DNA of 64,000 nt, from contig JAJRQI010000071.1 in NCBI GenBank assembly GCA_024280335.1, positions 1 through 64,000 of the forward strand. The letters run 5' to 3'. Position 1 is the stretch's first letter. Each line of letters opens with the position of its first letter. The notes beneath the pieces are model-generated. The model was not told the DNA's origin. It was given only the letters and a program-made list of their open reading frames with translations, and made no database searches. Below, one piece after another: positions 25,698 through 35,233 of this stretch. The position numbers and the translations under genes are program-made. Origin of the DNA: Deltaproteobacteria bacterium. Its GTDB lineage: Bacteria > Desulfobacterota > Desulfuromonadia > Desulfuromonadales > Geopsychrobacteraceae.

Positions 25698-27992
25698 TTA
25701 GAACAGGAATCCGGTCTGCGGTGAGGAATAATACTGATAGGTTGCTTTGCCCTGGTTTTTCGCCCGGTACATGGCCAGATCGGCATTTCTGAGCAGCTCC
25801 TGGCCGCTAGTGCCGTCGTTGGGATAGAGGCTGATGCCGATACTGGCACTGACCCGCTGATAGTATTTGCCCTGATTCAACTCGTGGATCAGCGATGCGC
25901 AGATCCGCTCGGCCATGATTTCGACCAGCTCGAGCGAGTCGACCTCATCGAGCAACACCAGAAACTCATCACCGCCCATTCTGGCGACCGTATCACTCTC
26001 CCGGACACAACTGCGCAAGCGGTTGGCAATATCGATCAACAGCAGGTCGCCGAAATCGTGGCCGAGATTGTCATTGATGTCCTTGAAATGATCCAGATCG
26101 AGAAAAAACAGCGCTACCTGCTTGCTGTTGCGCCGTGCCTTGCTTAAGGCCTGTTTCAGCCGATCCTCGAACAGCAGCCGATTCGGTAGATCGGTCAGCG
26201 AATCATGATGAGCCAGGTGGTGCAAGCGCTTTTCGTTTTCGCTCAGCAGCTCTTCCGTCTGCAGCCGATCGGTAATGTCCCGTGCCACCTCGATTACCGC
26301 ATGGATCTTGCCCTCCTGATCAAACAGCGGTGAGGCATTCAGCTCAATAATCCGTCGTCCTTTGCTGGTTACATGGTGATGTATAACCGTTACCGATTCG
26401 CCATTTTCTTGTACTTGTTCGAGTGGACAAGGATGCTCATCCCCACTGCACGGGGATTCGGAGGCGTGAGAAACCTGATAGCAACGCGGTTCTTCCTGCT
26501 TGGCATATCCCGGCATTAACTGTTCTCGGGCAATCCGGTTCATCTTGATCACCCGATGGTCGGTCGCGATCACCATGATCGGATCGGAGACACCATCAAT
26601 CACCGATTGGAGAAATTGGTTGCGTTCCTCCAACTGTCGCTCTGCCTGCTTTCGCTTGCTGATATCGTGAACAATCGAACAGAGCAGGGAGCGCCCGGCA
26701 ACCACGATCGGACTGCAGTGAACCTCCACTTCACGCAACTGACCATTCGCCAGGCGATGGGTGAACTGAAACTGTTTGGCCCCCGTGTTCCCGACCGAGG
26801 CCATTTCTGTTCTGATTTCCGACTCATTCAGCTGGTTCAGGCGAGTAACGTCCATCCCCTGCAGTTCTTCACGAGGATACTGGTAAAAACTGCAGGCAGC
26901 CGGGCTGGCATCAACAATCTTGGCGGTGGCGGGATCGACCAGAATGATAATTGTCTGCGATTCCTCAAACAGCACTTGGTACTGTTGATGTCGTTCACGC
27001 AGTTCATCCTCCACCCGTTGTCGCTCGAGCAATTCATCTTCCAGTTGACGATTCTTCCCCTCCAGCTGTTTGGTTTTGGCCGCTACCTGGCGGCGGGCCC
27101 ACATGGTTGTAATAATCAATGTAATCAGCACGGCGCTGAGGAGATACATCAGATAGCGCAACCAGGCCGGGAAAGTATTAATCGGCTTCTCTTTAAGCCA
27201 GGTCTCCATCAATTGAAAAAAGATCGAATCGGGGGTTTGCTTCCACTCGATCAGCTGCTGGTCGAAGGCAGCCGTTAAGCTGACCGGACTGTGAAGGGAA
27301 AATGCCGGTCGTACCTGAATCGGGTTGAGCTGAATTGCGGTTGCTTGAAGACCGAACTTGTGTTGATGTTTAAGGCCGAACAGCCGATTGACCAGCGCCA
27401 CATCCACAGCACCACGGGCCAGCATTGAGAATGCCTCCAGGTAACTGGAGACCTCGACAAAACTGGGGTTTACATTGAAGGTCTCGGCTAAATGCACCAG
27501 ACCGTTGCCGCCGATATAGTGGACATCATCTTTGAGGACCGCAACCTTGCGCTCAGCAAGGCTGGGAAGGGAGTCAAACTGGCCACCGGGTTGTTGGTAG
27601 ATCTGTCCCCAGTTGGTCAGAATTGCTTCATGGGCAAAGCGGAATTTCTCCGCCCGCTGCGGTGTGTAGCCGATTGCCGGCAGAATTTCAACCGTACCGT
27701 TCGCCAGTTTTTCCAGGCATTCGGTCCAGGACGCAGACACATAGCTGAGGGACCATTGTTTTTGTCTGGCAACTTCGTTCAACAAATCGGGCAACAGCCC
27801 CCGAGTGGCGCCGGACGCATCGGTAAAGCTTAAGGGGGGATTGTCGTAGACACAAACACGCACTTCCGCAGCCACTGCACGAAACGGCAGCGAGAGCAGG
27901 AGTCCGGAAAGAAGGAAGAGAATCCAGCGCAAAAGAGCCCCCCCAGGCGATGATAAATGGCTGAAAATAAGTGGCGAGCAATAATAACACAA
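25698..27992 (-). CDS. Membrane sensor diguanylate cyclase: periplasmic binding domain, two PAS domains, GGDEF
   Basis: A 764-residue protein. After an N-terminal hydrophobic signal (WILFLLSGLLLSLPFRAVAA) it has an extracytoplasmic solute-binding domain of the amino-acid-binding type (about 43-285, with VCVYDNPPLSFTDASGATRGL). A transmembrane helix (YLMYLLSAVLITLIITTMW), a coiled coil, two PAS domains (about 340-460 and 470-585) and a C-terminal GGDEF domain follow (HDSLTDLPNRLLFEDRL, FLDLDHFKDINDNLGHD, RMGGDEF). The RxxD inhibitory site (RESD) is present and no EAL domain follows. It should turn a periplasmic ligand signal into c-di-GMP. The true start may be downstream, for example a TTG before LRWILF, because the first 20 residues look non-native. 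Confidence 0.88.
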   Translation of the reverse strand: MCYYCSPLIFSHLSSPGGALLRWILFLLSGLLLSLPFRAVAAEVRVCVYDNPPLSFTDASGATRGLLPDLLNEVARQKQWSLSYVSASWTECLEKLANGTVEILPAIGYTPQRAEKFRFAHEAILTNWGQIYQQPGGQFDSLPSLAERKVAVLKDDVHYIGGNGLVHLAETFNVNPSFVEVSSYLEAFSMLARGAVDVALVNRLFGLKHQHKFGLQATAIQLNPIQVRPAFSLHSPVSLTAAFDQQLIEWKQTPDSIFFQLMETWLKEKPINTFPAWLRYLMYLLSAVLITLIITTMWARRQVAAKTKQLEGKNRQLEDELLERQRVEDELRERHQQYQVLFEESQTIIILVDPATAKIVDASPAACSFYQYPREELQGMDVTRLNQLNESEIRTEMASVGNTGAKQFQFTHRLANGQLREVEVHCSPIVVAGRSLLCSIVHDISKRKQAERQLEERNQFLQSVIDGVSDPIMVIATDHRVIKMNRIAREQLMPGYAKQEEPRCYQVSHASESPCSGDEHPCPLEQVQENGESVTVIHHHVTSKGRRIIELNASPLFDQEGKIHAVIEVARDITDRLQTEELLSENEKRLHHLAHHDSLTDLPNRLLFEDRLKQALSKARRNSKQVALFFLDLDHFKDINDNLGHDFGDLLLIDIANRLRSCVRESDTVARMGGDEFLVLLDEVDSLELVEIMAERICASLIHELNQGKYYQRVSASIGISLYPNDGTSGQELLRNADLAMYRAKNQGKATYQYYSSPQTGFLF

Positions 27993-28040
27993 CTACCGAC
28001 AAAAACCAGCAGTCTGGGCGGATGCTCCATGAGCGGGACA

Positions 28041-29045
28041 CTAGCGGCGTCGTTGCAGGTTCTGCAATTCTTCTTTCAGCTTCTGGTAGCTGCTCAGCCG
28101 GTCTGCACTCAGTTGTCCCGCTGTGACCGCAACCAATACCGCGCAGCCAGGCTCGGACAGGTGTCGACAATCGTTGAACCGGCAGCCGGTCGCCAACTCT
28201 TCAATATCGGTGAACGATTCAGCGAGATCTTCTTTTTCCCCCCAGAGGTGCAGTTCGCGCATCCCCGGATTGTCCATCAGGATGCCGCCCTGCGGCATCA
28301 GAAACAGCTCTCGATGCGTGGTGGTGTGTCGTCCCCTGCCGATCGTTTCGTTGATCTCACCGACCTTCTGCCGCTGTTCGCCGAGCAGGCCGTTGAGAAT
28401 GGTCGACTTGCCGACTCCTGAGGAGCCGAGCATCGCCAGGGTCCTCCCCGGTTGTAAATAGCTGAACAGAAATTCAATCTGCTCAAGGTTGTGGGCGCAG
28501 CAGAAATGCACCGGTGCCCCGGAAGCAATCGCTTCAACCTGCATTTTGCAACCCTCCGGATCGGCACAGAGATCGGCCTTGTTGAGCAGTACCACCGCCT
28601 CGGCTCCACTGCCGCCGACCAGGGTCAGATAGCGTTCGATCCGGCGCAGGTTGAAATCGCGGTCGAGGCCGCTGACGATCAGCACCAGATCGACATTGGC
28701 GGCGATCCCCTGCTGCTCGATCCGTTCGCGTCCTTTGCCTTTGCGGCGACCGGGCAGGTTGCGGGCAAAGAAACTTTTTCGCTCCAGCAGCGCCTGGATG
28801 ATCCCGCGCTGCTCCGCTTGCGGTTCCACCGCCACCCAATCGCCGACCACCGGCAGATCGGCCCGGCCATCAGCCCGATGACGCAGCTTGCCGGCAAAAC
28901 GGACGGTCAGCTCAGCGCTTGCGGTACAGACCCGAAAGTAGTTTTTCTCTCCGCGGATGACCCGCGCAGGCAGGTAGCCGCGTTTGCCCCAGGGCGTGAA
29001 TTGTTCAGCAAAATAGGGGGTCCAGCCCCAGTCTTCCAGTGTCAT
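28041..29045 (-). CDS. rsgA: Ribosome small subunit-dependent GTPase A
   Basis: A 334-residue circularly permuted GTPase. An OB-like N-terminal domain is followed by G4 (LLNKADLC), then G1 (GSSGVGKST), then G3 (DNPGMREL), the permuted order that defines RsgA/YjeQ. The C-terminal zinc-binding segment GCRFNDCRHLSEPGC carries the C-C-H-C set. The protein binds late 30S precursors and helps their maturation. It is 63 bases downstream of tatC and 48 upstream of the sensor cyclase, all on the minus strand, and may be read from the tat promoter. Confidence 0.94.
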   Translation of the reverse strand: MTLEDWGWTPYFAEQFTPWGKRGYLPARVIRGEKNYFRVCTASAELTVRFAGKLRHRADGRADLPVVGDWVAVEPQAEQRGIIQALLERKSFFARNLPGRRKGKGRERIEQQGIAANVDLVLIVSGLDRDFNLRRIERYLTLVGGSGAEAVVLLNKADLCADPEGCKMQVEAIASGAPVHFCCAHNLEQIEFLFSYLQPGRTLAMLGSSGVGKSTILNGLLGEQRQKVGEINETIGRGRHTTTHRELFLMPQGGILMDNPGMRELHLWGEKEDLAESFTDIEELATGCRFNDCRHLSEPGCAVLVAVTAGQLSADRLSSYQKLKEELQNLQRRR

Positions 29046-29108
29046 GCGGGGACGGTCGCAGCAAGGCTGCGGTTAGATCTGCGACATCCTTCATTTCGAT
29101 TTCCAGTG

Positions 29109-29891
29109 TCAGTCATCCTGTTTTTCCTGCTTCTCCGGCTGTTCCTCGTCATCTTCTTCGATGACCTTCTTTTTGCCGAACAGTCGCGCAACGATAATCC
29201 CGATTTCATAAAGGACAATGAAGGGAATGGCAATCGATGCTTGGGAAAAGATATCGGGCGGCGTCAGCACCGCACCGAGGACAAAGGCCATCAGCAGAGC
29301 AAACTTGCGATTTTTGGCCAGCCATTTATGGTCGACGATGCCCATCCGGGCGAGGAAGAAGATCACGATCGGCAGTTCGAAAACCAGTCCGAAGGCAATC
29401 AGCAGGCGGCTGGCCAGGGTCAGGTAGGCGCCCATTGAGAGCATCGCGTTGACTCCGCCGACCCCGGTGCCGTAGGCGACCAGAAAGGAGAAGACCATCG
29501 GGAAAACCAGGGTGAAGCCGAAAAAGGTGCCGCAGGCGAAACAGAGGCTGCTGAAGAAAACAAAAGGGATCGCCAGGCGTTTTTCATTGCTGTACAGGCC
29601 GGGCGCGATAAACCCCCAGACCTGCCAGATGATAATCGGAAAAGCGACCACCAGCCCGGCCAGGGCAGACACCTTGAGCAGGGTGAAGAAGGGTTCGGTG
29701 GCACTGATGAAAACCAGTGAACTGCCTTCCGGAAGAACCTCACGAACCGGAGCGGAGATCTGTTCGAACAGTTGTTCGGCGATGCTGTAGCAACCGAGAA
29801 AGGCGACCAGCCAGGCCCCGGCGGCGATCATCAGCCGTTTGCGCAACTCCTCCAGGTGTTTGGAGAGTGCCATTCCTTGGGGTTCGGTCAT
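29109..29891 (-). CDS. tatC: Twin-arginine translocase subunit TatC
   Basis: A 260-residue inner-membrane protein with six hydrophobic helices and the TatC marks [10 protein letters not shown] at the N-terminus, [19 protein letters not shown], FALGxx-like [19 protein letters not shown] and [18 protein letters not shown]. It recognises twin-arginine signal peptides and forms the core of the Tat translocon. Its C-terminal tail is charged ([21 protein letters not shown]). The ATG overlaps the tatB stop as ATGA, so the two are translated together. Confidence 0.96.
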   Translation of the reverse strand: MTEPQGMALSKHLEELRKRLMIAAGAWLVAFLGCYSIAEQLFEQISAPVREVLPEGSSLVFISATEPFFTLLKVSALAGLVVAFPIIIWQVWGFIAPGLYSNEKRLAIPFVFFSSLCFACGTFFGFTLVFPMVFSFLVAYGTGVGGVNAMLSMGAYLTLASRLLIAFGLVFELPIVIFFLARMGIVDHKWLAKNRKFALLMAFVLGAVLTPPDIFSQASIAIPFIVLYEIGIIVARLFGKKKVIEEDDEEQPEKQEKQDD

Positions 29892-30313
29892 TGTTGTTTC
29901 TGCTCCGGAGCGGATTCCGGGGTCACCGCTGAGGGGGGGGGCGCGGGCTCAAAAATACTGCTTTGCGGCGTGGCCAGCTCATCCTCGCCAGCCATCGATT
30001 GAGCCAGCCGGGCTTCGCGGATTTTTTCTGCATTCCCCTGCGGTTCCGGGCTGGATTCGCTGTCATCGGCCTCCGGAGTCATTGCCTGGGGTGGGGTCAT
30101 CTTGCCGTCACGGATCAGTTGTTCGCGAATTTTTTCCACCTCGGCAGAGCGGGCCTCGACCTCAATGGTGTTTTTCAATTCGTTGGTTGCCCGTTTGAAT
30201 TCGGCAAACCCCTTGCCGAGTGAACGGGCCAGATCGGGAAGCTTTTTCGGCCCCAACACGATCAGTGCCAGGCCGGCGATCAGCAGCATTTCGGTCATCC
30301 CGATTCCGAACAT
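29888..30313 (-). CDS. tatB: Sec-independent translocase protein TatB
   Basis: A 141-residue protein with one N-terminal membrane helix ([21 protein letters not shown]), the [14 protein letters not shown] hinge and amphipathic helix, a helical middle with [16 protein letters not shown], and a long, Pro/Ala/Glu-rich disordered tail from about residue 80. The GxGxTE start and long tail favour TatB over TatA. A separate tatA is not visible in the window. Confidence 0.93.
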   Translation of the reverse strand: MFGIGMTEMLLIAGLALIVLGPKKLPDLARSLGKGFAEFKRATNELKNTIEVEARSAEVEKIREQLIRDGKMTPPQAMTPEADDSESSPEPQGNAEKIREARLAQSMAGEDELATPQSSIFEPAPPPSAVTPESAPEQKQQ

Positions 30314-30436
30314 CTATCTCTTCCCTTTCTTTGCAGCTACAGAACTGTTTTTACCGGCGCAGCGACCCGCTCCGGCAGCGAGCATTCTCATCCCGCTTAA
30401 CCCGGCGAGAATATCCGCTTCGCTGACCACTGTCAA

Positions 30437-30448
30437 GCTCTCGAGAGC
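30437..30448. promoter_or_regulatory. Perfect 12-bp palindrome upstream of the nadA promoter
   Basis: GCTCTCGAGAGC is a perfect palindrome that ends 11 bases before the -35 element of nadA. Its position suits an activator or repressor site. No NAD-pathway regulator is known to me with this sequence. Confidence 0.3.
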
Positions 30449-30459
30449 GGGTGAAAAGA

Positions 30460-30488
30460 TTGACATATCAGGGGGTTTTGTCTAGGAT
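30460..30488 (+). promoter_or_regulatory. Sigma-70 promoter of nadA
   Basis: A perfect TTGACA (30460-30465), a 17-base spacer and TAGGAT (30483-30488), 43 bases before the nadA ATG. It lies in the 218-bp divergent space between tatB and nadA. Confidence 0.65.
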
Positions 30489-30531
30489 GCCGGTTTCGTT
30501 GCGTATACATATATTCATTTAGGATCGTCAG

Positions 30532-31449
30532 ATGGATCAAGCACAGTTGAAACAGAGAATAAAGGCGTTGGCCGTCGAGCGAAATGCCCTGTTATTGGCA
30601 CATAATTATCAGCGCGATGAAGTTCAGGACATTGCTGAAATCACCGGGGATTCCCTGGCGCTGTCGATGGAAGCGGCAAAAACCGACAAGGCTGTGATCG
30701 TTTTCTGCGGTGTTCACTTTATGGCCGAAAGTGCCGCGATCCTCGCCCCGGAAAAAATTGTACTGTTGCCGCGCGTAGATGCCGGTTGCCCGATGGCCGA
30801 CATGGTCACCGCCGAAGGCTTAAGGGCGCTTAAAGCAGAGCACCCCGACGCCACCGTGGTCACCTATGTCAATTCCAGCGCTGCGGTGAAGGCCGAGAGT
30901 GACATCTGCTGCACCAGTTCCAACGCGGTCAACGTCGCCCGCTCCCTTGATGCCAGGAAATTGCTGCTGGTTCCCGATCGCAACCTGGGGCGCTACATCG
31001 CCGAACAGGTGCCGGAGAAAGAGTGCATCTGCTGGGAAGGTTACTGTCCGACTCACGATCGCCTGCAGGTTGCCGAGGTAGAAAAGGCCAAAACCGACTA
31101 CCCGGATGCGCTGTTCATGGCCCATCCCGAGTGTACGCCGGAAATCCTCGCGCTGGCCGATCATATCTGCTCGACCAGCGGCATGTACGAATTCGCCAAA
31201 ACCAACCCGGCGCAGACCTTCATCATCGGTACCGAGGAGGGGATCCTCTGGCGGTTGAAAAAGGAGAACCCGGAGAAGAGCTTCATTCTGCCGAGCCGCG
31301 CGCTGATCTGCCCGAACATGAAACTGACCTCGCTGGAAGATATTCTGGCCTGCCTGGAAACTATGGAACCGCGGATCACGGTTCCCGAAGCGGTGCGTGA
31401 GAAAGCCAAGCTGACTCTCGACCGGATGCTGACGGTGCCGCGGGATTGA
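30532..31449 (+). CDS. nadA: Quinolinate synthase
   Basis: A 305-residue [4Fe-4S] enzyme that condenses iminoaspartate with dihydroxyacetone phosphate to quinolinate, the precursor of NAD. The three cluster cysteines are seen in [19 protein letters not shown] and [13 protein letters not shown]. Substrate-binding blocks [39 protein letters not shown] and [13 protein letters not shown] are present. Length is typical of the short bacterial form. It has its own promoter and its own terminator, so it is probably monocistronic. Confidence 0.96.
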   Translation: MDQAQLKQRIKALAVERNALLLAHNYQRDEVQDIAEITGDSLALSMEAAKTDKAVIVFCGVHFMAESAAILAPEKIVLLPRVDAGCPMADMVTAEGLRALKAEHPDATVVTYVNSSAAVKAESDICCTSSNAVNVARSLDARKLLLVPDRNLGRYIAEQVPEKECICWEGYCPTHDRLQVAEVEKAKTDYPDALFMAHPECTPEILALADHICSTSGMYEFAKTNPAQTFIIGTEEGILWRLKKENPEKSFILPSRALICPNMKLTSLEDILACLETMEPRITVPEAVREKAKLTLDRMLTVPRD

Positions 31450-31480
31450 GTTTTTTGGACAATCTGATTTAGGATGAAGA

Positions 31481-31506
31481 GGGCGTGCGATCCAGCACGC
31501 CCTTTT
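31481..31506 (+). terminator. Rho-independent terminator of nadA
   Basis: GGGCGTGC (31481-31488) pairs with GCACGCCC (31495-31502) around a six-base loop and is followed by TTTT. It lies 31 bases after the nadA stop. Confidence 0.85.
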
Positions 31507-31535
31507 GATTTGTGCGCCCGAACAATTTAAATAAC

Positions 31536-31615
31536 GTAGGGGCGACCCGCTGGGTCGCCCACTTTTGAACGCACCGGTCGACACAAACAAGGGCGATCCA
31601 GCGGATCACCCCTAC
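31536..31615. repeat. Compound palindromic repeat between nadA and mfd
   Basis: Two 25-base arms (31536-31560 and 31591-31615) are inverted copies with 22 of 25 positions matching, around a 30-base centre. Each arm is itself a palindrome: GGGCGACCC-GCT-GGGTCGCCC in the first, GGGCGATCC-AGC-GGATCACCC in the second. Similar GTAGGGGCGA palindromes are, from memory, dispersed in several bacterial genomes as small non-autonomous elements. Confidence 0.65.
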
Positions 31616-31629
31616 AACGAAACCTGCCT

Positions 31630-34600
31630 ATGGACCTAGACTCTCAAGACATCCGTCACGCCACCGTCAAAAGCTTTGTCGACGGCCTCAGCAGCCACCG
31701 GCAGACCAGCGAAGTGTTCGGATTGCACGGCTCCAGCGATGCCTATCTGCTGGCCCGGCTGTTACCCGAGCAGGCCGGATTACTGGTACTGCTGACCGCC
31801 GATCTGCCGCAGGCTCGGCAGCTGACCGCCGATCTGCAATTTTACCATCATCGTCCTGAACAGATTGCCCTGCTGCCGAACTGGGAACTCTCCCCCTACG
31901 ATCCGCTCACCCCGCACCCGGAACTGGAAGCGATCCGACTGACCAGCTTGGCGGCTCTCGACCGCGGCGAACTCAAGGCGCTGGTGCTGCCGGTTCGGGC
32001 GCTGATGCAGAAGCTGATCCCGCGCCAGGTGTTGACCCGCATTGCCCTGGAGCTGATTCTGGAAGAGGAGTACGAACGGGATCCGTTGCTCGAAACCCTG
32101 CTGCAACTCGGCTATCAACCGGTGCCGCTGGTTGAGGAGCGCGGCAGTTTCGCCGTGCGCGGCGATATTATCGACCTGTTTCCGCCCGACGCCGATCAGC
32201 CGGTGCGACTCGATTTTTACGGCGACTTCATCGAAAAGATGCGCCCTTTCGATCCGAGCAGTCAACGCTCCGGCGAGCAGACACTTGAGCGGCTCAAACT
32301 GATCCCTGCGAAGGAGATGATTCTCCACGGCCCTTTTCTCGAAACCTTCGGCCGACGGCTGAAGCAGCGCTGCGATGAATTGTCACTGCCGCGCACCGAG
32401 CGGGAAGCGATCATGGAGGAGGTGCGGGAAGGGATTCTCGCTCCCGGCCGCCACTTTCTGCTCCCTTTCAACTATCCGGCCCTCGATCCGTTGTTCCGCT
32501 ATCTGCAGGATGAGCGCTGGATTCTGCTCGATCCACCGGCGATTGAACAGCAGATCGACCTGTTCCATCGTGAGGTTCGCGACGGCGAGGCGCGGATGCT
32601 GGAGCAGAAACAGCCGCATGTTGCACGCAGGGAACTGTTCCTCGACCCGAGCGAAGTCCAGCCGCTGCTGCAAGCCGCCGGGCGGATCGAATTCTCGCAA
32701 CTGCGGGTTTTTCAGCTGGATGAGGAACGGGAACGTTACCATTTCAAATGCCTCGGCAACGCTGAGCTGCGCGCCCACCCGAGCGAGGCGCAGGATGGCC
32801 TGGAACCGCTGGTCAAGCGGCTGCGAGATGCTGAAGCGGATAACTGGCGGACGCTGCTGGTCTGTCATCGACGCAGCCAGGCGCAGCGGCTGCAGGAGCT
32901 GCTCGCCGCTCACAGTATCGAACTGAACATCAATCCGCAGCTGCGCTTGAGCAACCTGCACCCCGGCTATCCGCAATTGACCGTCGGTGAACTCTCCAGC
33001 GGCTTCAGCCTGCCGGAAGAGAAGCTGTTGATCATCAGCGAAGAGGAGATCTTCGGTCGCCGCAGCCATCGGCAGAAGAAGAGCGGCCGGCAGCGTGCGC
33101 GTAAACTGATGAGCAGTCTGGCCGAGCTTAAAGACGGCGATTACATCGTGCATACCGATCATGGCATCGGCAGGTATCTCGGCCTGACCCATCTGCAGAC
33201 CGGTCCGGTCGAAGGCGATTTTTTGCACCTGGAATACGCCGGTAACGACAAGCTCTACCTGCCGATCGACAAGATCGAGAAGATGCAGAAATACCAGGGG
33301 GGCGAAGGCTCGGCGCCGAAACTGGATAAGATGGGTGGCCAGGGCTGGGAGAAGGCCCGCCTGAAAGCCCGCGCCGCAGTTGAGGAGTTGGCCCGGCAAC
33401 TGCTGGAGTTGTACGCCAAACGGGAACTGCGCCAGGGTTTTGCCTTCTCGGCGCCCGATCAACTCTACCGCGAGTTCGAAGCGACCTTCCCTTACGAGGA
33501 GACCGCCGATCAGCTGCAGGCAATTGAGGAAACCATCGAAGATATGCAGTCGTCGAAGCCGATGGATCGGCTGGTCTGCGGCGATGTCGGCTACGGTAAA
33601 ACCGAGGTCGCCCTGCGCGCCGCGGTCAAGGCGGTCCTCGACAGCAAGCAGGTGGCGCTGCTGGTGCCGACCACCGTGCTGGCCCGGCAGCACTGGCAAA
33701 GTTTCAAAAAACGGCTGGCGGAGTTCCCGGTGCGGGTCGAGATGGTCTCGCGTTTCCGTAGTCCGGCGGAAAATAGAAAAACTCTGGAAGCTGCGGCAGC
33801 AGGCAAGATCGACATTCTGATCGGCACCCATCGGCTGCTGCAACGGGATGTCCGCTTCAAGGACCTGGGGCTGGTGATTGTCGATGAGGAGCAGCGCTTC
33901 GGCGTCAGTCACAAAGAGAAGCTCAAGCAGTTACGCGCCGAGGTCGACATCCTGACCCTCTCGGCGACGCCGATCCCGCGCACCCTGCATATGGGACTGA
34001 CCGGGATGCGCGACCTGTCGGTGATCGAAACCGCGCCGGTCGACCGCTTGGCGATCCGCACCTATGTGACCCGCTTTGACGATGAGCTGATCCGTCAGGC
34101 GATCCTGCGCGAACTGCGTCGCGGCGGCCAAGTCTACTTTGTCCACAACCGGGTGCAGACCATCGATGCGATGGCCGAACAGCTCAAAGCATTGGTGCCG
34201 GAAGCGAAGATCTCGGTCGGTCACGGCCAGCTGCCGGAAAAGCAGCTGGAACAGGTGATGCTCGATTTTATCGAGGGGAAGAGCAACCTGCTGCTCGCTT
34301 CGACGATTATCGAGAACGGTCTGGATATTCCGCGTGCCAACACCATCATCATTAATCGGGCCGACTGCTTCGGCCTGTCGCAACTCTACCAGCTGCGCGG
34401 CCGGGTCGGTCGCAGCGACCGCCGTGCCTATGCCTACCTGCTGATCCCCGGCGAGGCCGCGCTGACCCGCGAGGCGCGCGAGCGGCTGCGGGTGCTGCAG
34501 GAGTTGACCGAACTGGGCGCCGGATTCCGCATCGCCAGCCACGACCTGGAACTGCGCGGCGCCGGCGACTTGCTCGGTGCCAAACAGTCGGGGCCGATCG

Positions 34601-35115
34601 CCGCAATCGGCTTCGACCTCTACACCGAACTGCTCGAAGAGACGATCAACAAGCTGCGCGGCAAGGAACATGAGGAGCGGATCGACCCGGAGATCCGTCT
34701 CGGTCTGTCGGCTTTTTTCTCGGAGAAATATCTGCCCGATCCGAACCAGCGGTTGCAGTTCTATCAGCGGATGGCCAGTGCCGAGGACGATCAGCAGCTG
34801 TTCGAGTTGCGCGAAGAGTTGCGCGATCGCTACGGTGAATTACCCGCCGCCGGAGAGTTGCTGTTCAGCAACATGCGCTTGCGGATTCTGCTGAAAAAAC
34901 TGCGCATTGAACTGCTCGAATTTGATGGTCGTCGCCTCAGCCTGTTGTTCCATGCCAGTACCCGGGTTGCACCGGAACAGATCCGCGGCCTGTTGACCGA
35001 ACAACCCGACCGCTATCGGTTGTCAGCCGACTTTAAGCTGGGGATCGAGCTGGGTCGGCTGAAGGGGGATGAGCTGCTGCTGCAGGTGAGAAAAGAATTG
35101 CAACAATTTTTCTGA
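31630..35115 (+). CDS. mfd: Transcription-repair coupling factor
   Basis: A 1161-residue protein that removes stalled RNA polymerase and recruits UvrA. The UvrB-like N-terminal part has LLPNWELSPYDPLTPHPELEAIRL. The RNA-polymerase-interaction region has GDYIVHTDHGIGRYLGL and YAGNDKLYLPIDKIEKMQKY. The RecG-like motor has DRLVCGDVGYGKTEVALRAA (Walker A), VDEEQRFGV (DEEQ) and LSATPIPRTLHM. Then come the TRG motif area and the C-terminal D7 domain. Length is normal. The ATG has only a weak ribosome site. A parvulin-family pair follows on the same strand. Confidence 0.97.
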   Translation: MDLDSQDIRHATVKSFVDGLSSHRQTSEVFGLHGSSDAYLLARLLPEQAGLLVLLTADLPQARQLTADLQFYHHRPEQIALLPNWELSPYDPLTPHPELEAIRLTSLAALDRGELKALVLPVRALMQKLIPRQVLTRIALELILEEEYERDPLLETLLQLGYQPVPLVEERGSFAVRGDIIDLFPPDADQPVRLDFYGDFIEKMRPFDPSSQRSGEQTLERLKLIPAKEMILHGPFLETFGRRLKQRCDELSLPRTEREAIMEEVREGILAPGRHFLLPFNYPALDPLFRYLQDERWILLDPPAIEQQIDLFHREVRDGEARMLEQKQPHVARRELFLDPSEVQPLLQAAGRIEFSQLRVFQLDEERERYHFKCLGNAELRAHPSEAQDGLEPLVKRLRDAEADNWRTLLVCHRRSQAQRLQELLAAHSIELNINPQLRLSNLHPGYPQLTVGELSSGFSLPEEKLLIISEEEIFGRRSHRQKKSGRQRARKLMSSLAELKDGDYIVHTDHGIGRYLGLTHLQTGPVEGDFLHLEYAGNDKLYLPIDKIEKMQKYQGGEGSAPKLDKMGGQGWEKARLKARAAVEELARQLLELYAKRELRQGFAFSAPDQLYREFEATFPYEETADQLQAIEETIEDMQSSKPMDRLVCGDVGYGKTEVALRAAVKAVLDSKQVALLVPTTVLARQHWQSFKKRLAEFPVRVEMVSRFRSPAENRKTLEAAAAGKIDILIGTHRLLQRDVRFKDLGLVIVDEEQRFGVSHKEKLKQLRAEVDILTLSATPIPRTLHMGLTGMRDLSVIETAPVDRLAIRTYVTRFDDELIRQAILRELRRGGQVYFVHNRVQTIDAMAEQLKALVPEAKISVGHGQLPEKQLEQVMLDFIEGKSNLLLASTIIENGLDIPRANTIIINRADCFGLSQLYQLRGRVGRSDRRAYAYLLIPGEAALTREARERLRVLQELTELGAGFRIASHDLELRGAGDLLGAKQSGPIAAIGFDLYTELLEETINKLRGKEHEERIDPEIRLGLSAFFSEKYLPDPNQRLQFYQRMASAEDDQQLFELREELRDRYGELPAAGELLFSNMRLRILLKKLRIELLEFDGRRLSLLFHASTRVAPEQIRGLLTEQPDRYRLSADFKLGIELGRLKGDELLLQVRKELQQFF

Positions 35116-35233
35116 CTGTGCCATGATCGATGGCGGCGCAAAATTTTTGCTTAGCCATCTAATTCTTTTGAGCGAGAGCGATCATGATCAGCCGCTCTTG
35201 CGCCTCTCTTCCGAGCGTTTGGGGACCAACTTT

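Noticed and set aside
32383-33912. A 509-codon minus-strand open frame
   Set aside because: It lies wholly antisense to mfd, has low-complexity Gln/Leu/Arg composition and no family motif; a shadow of biased codons.
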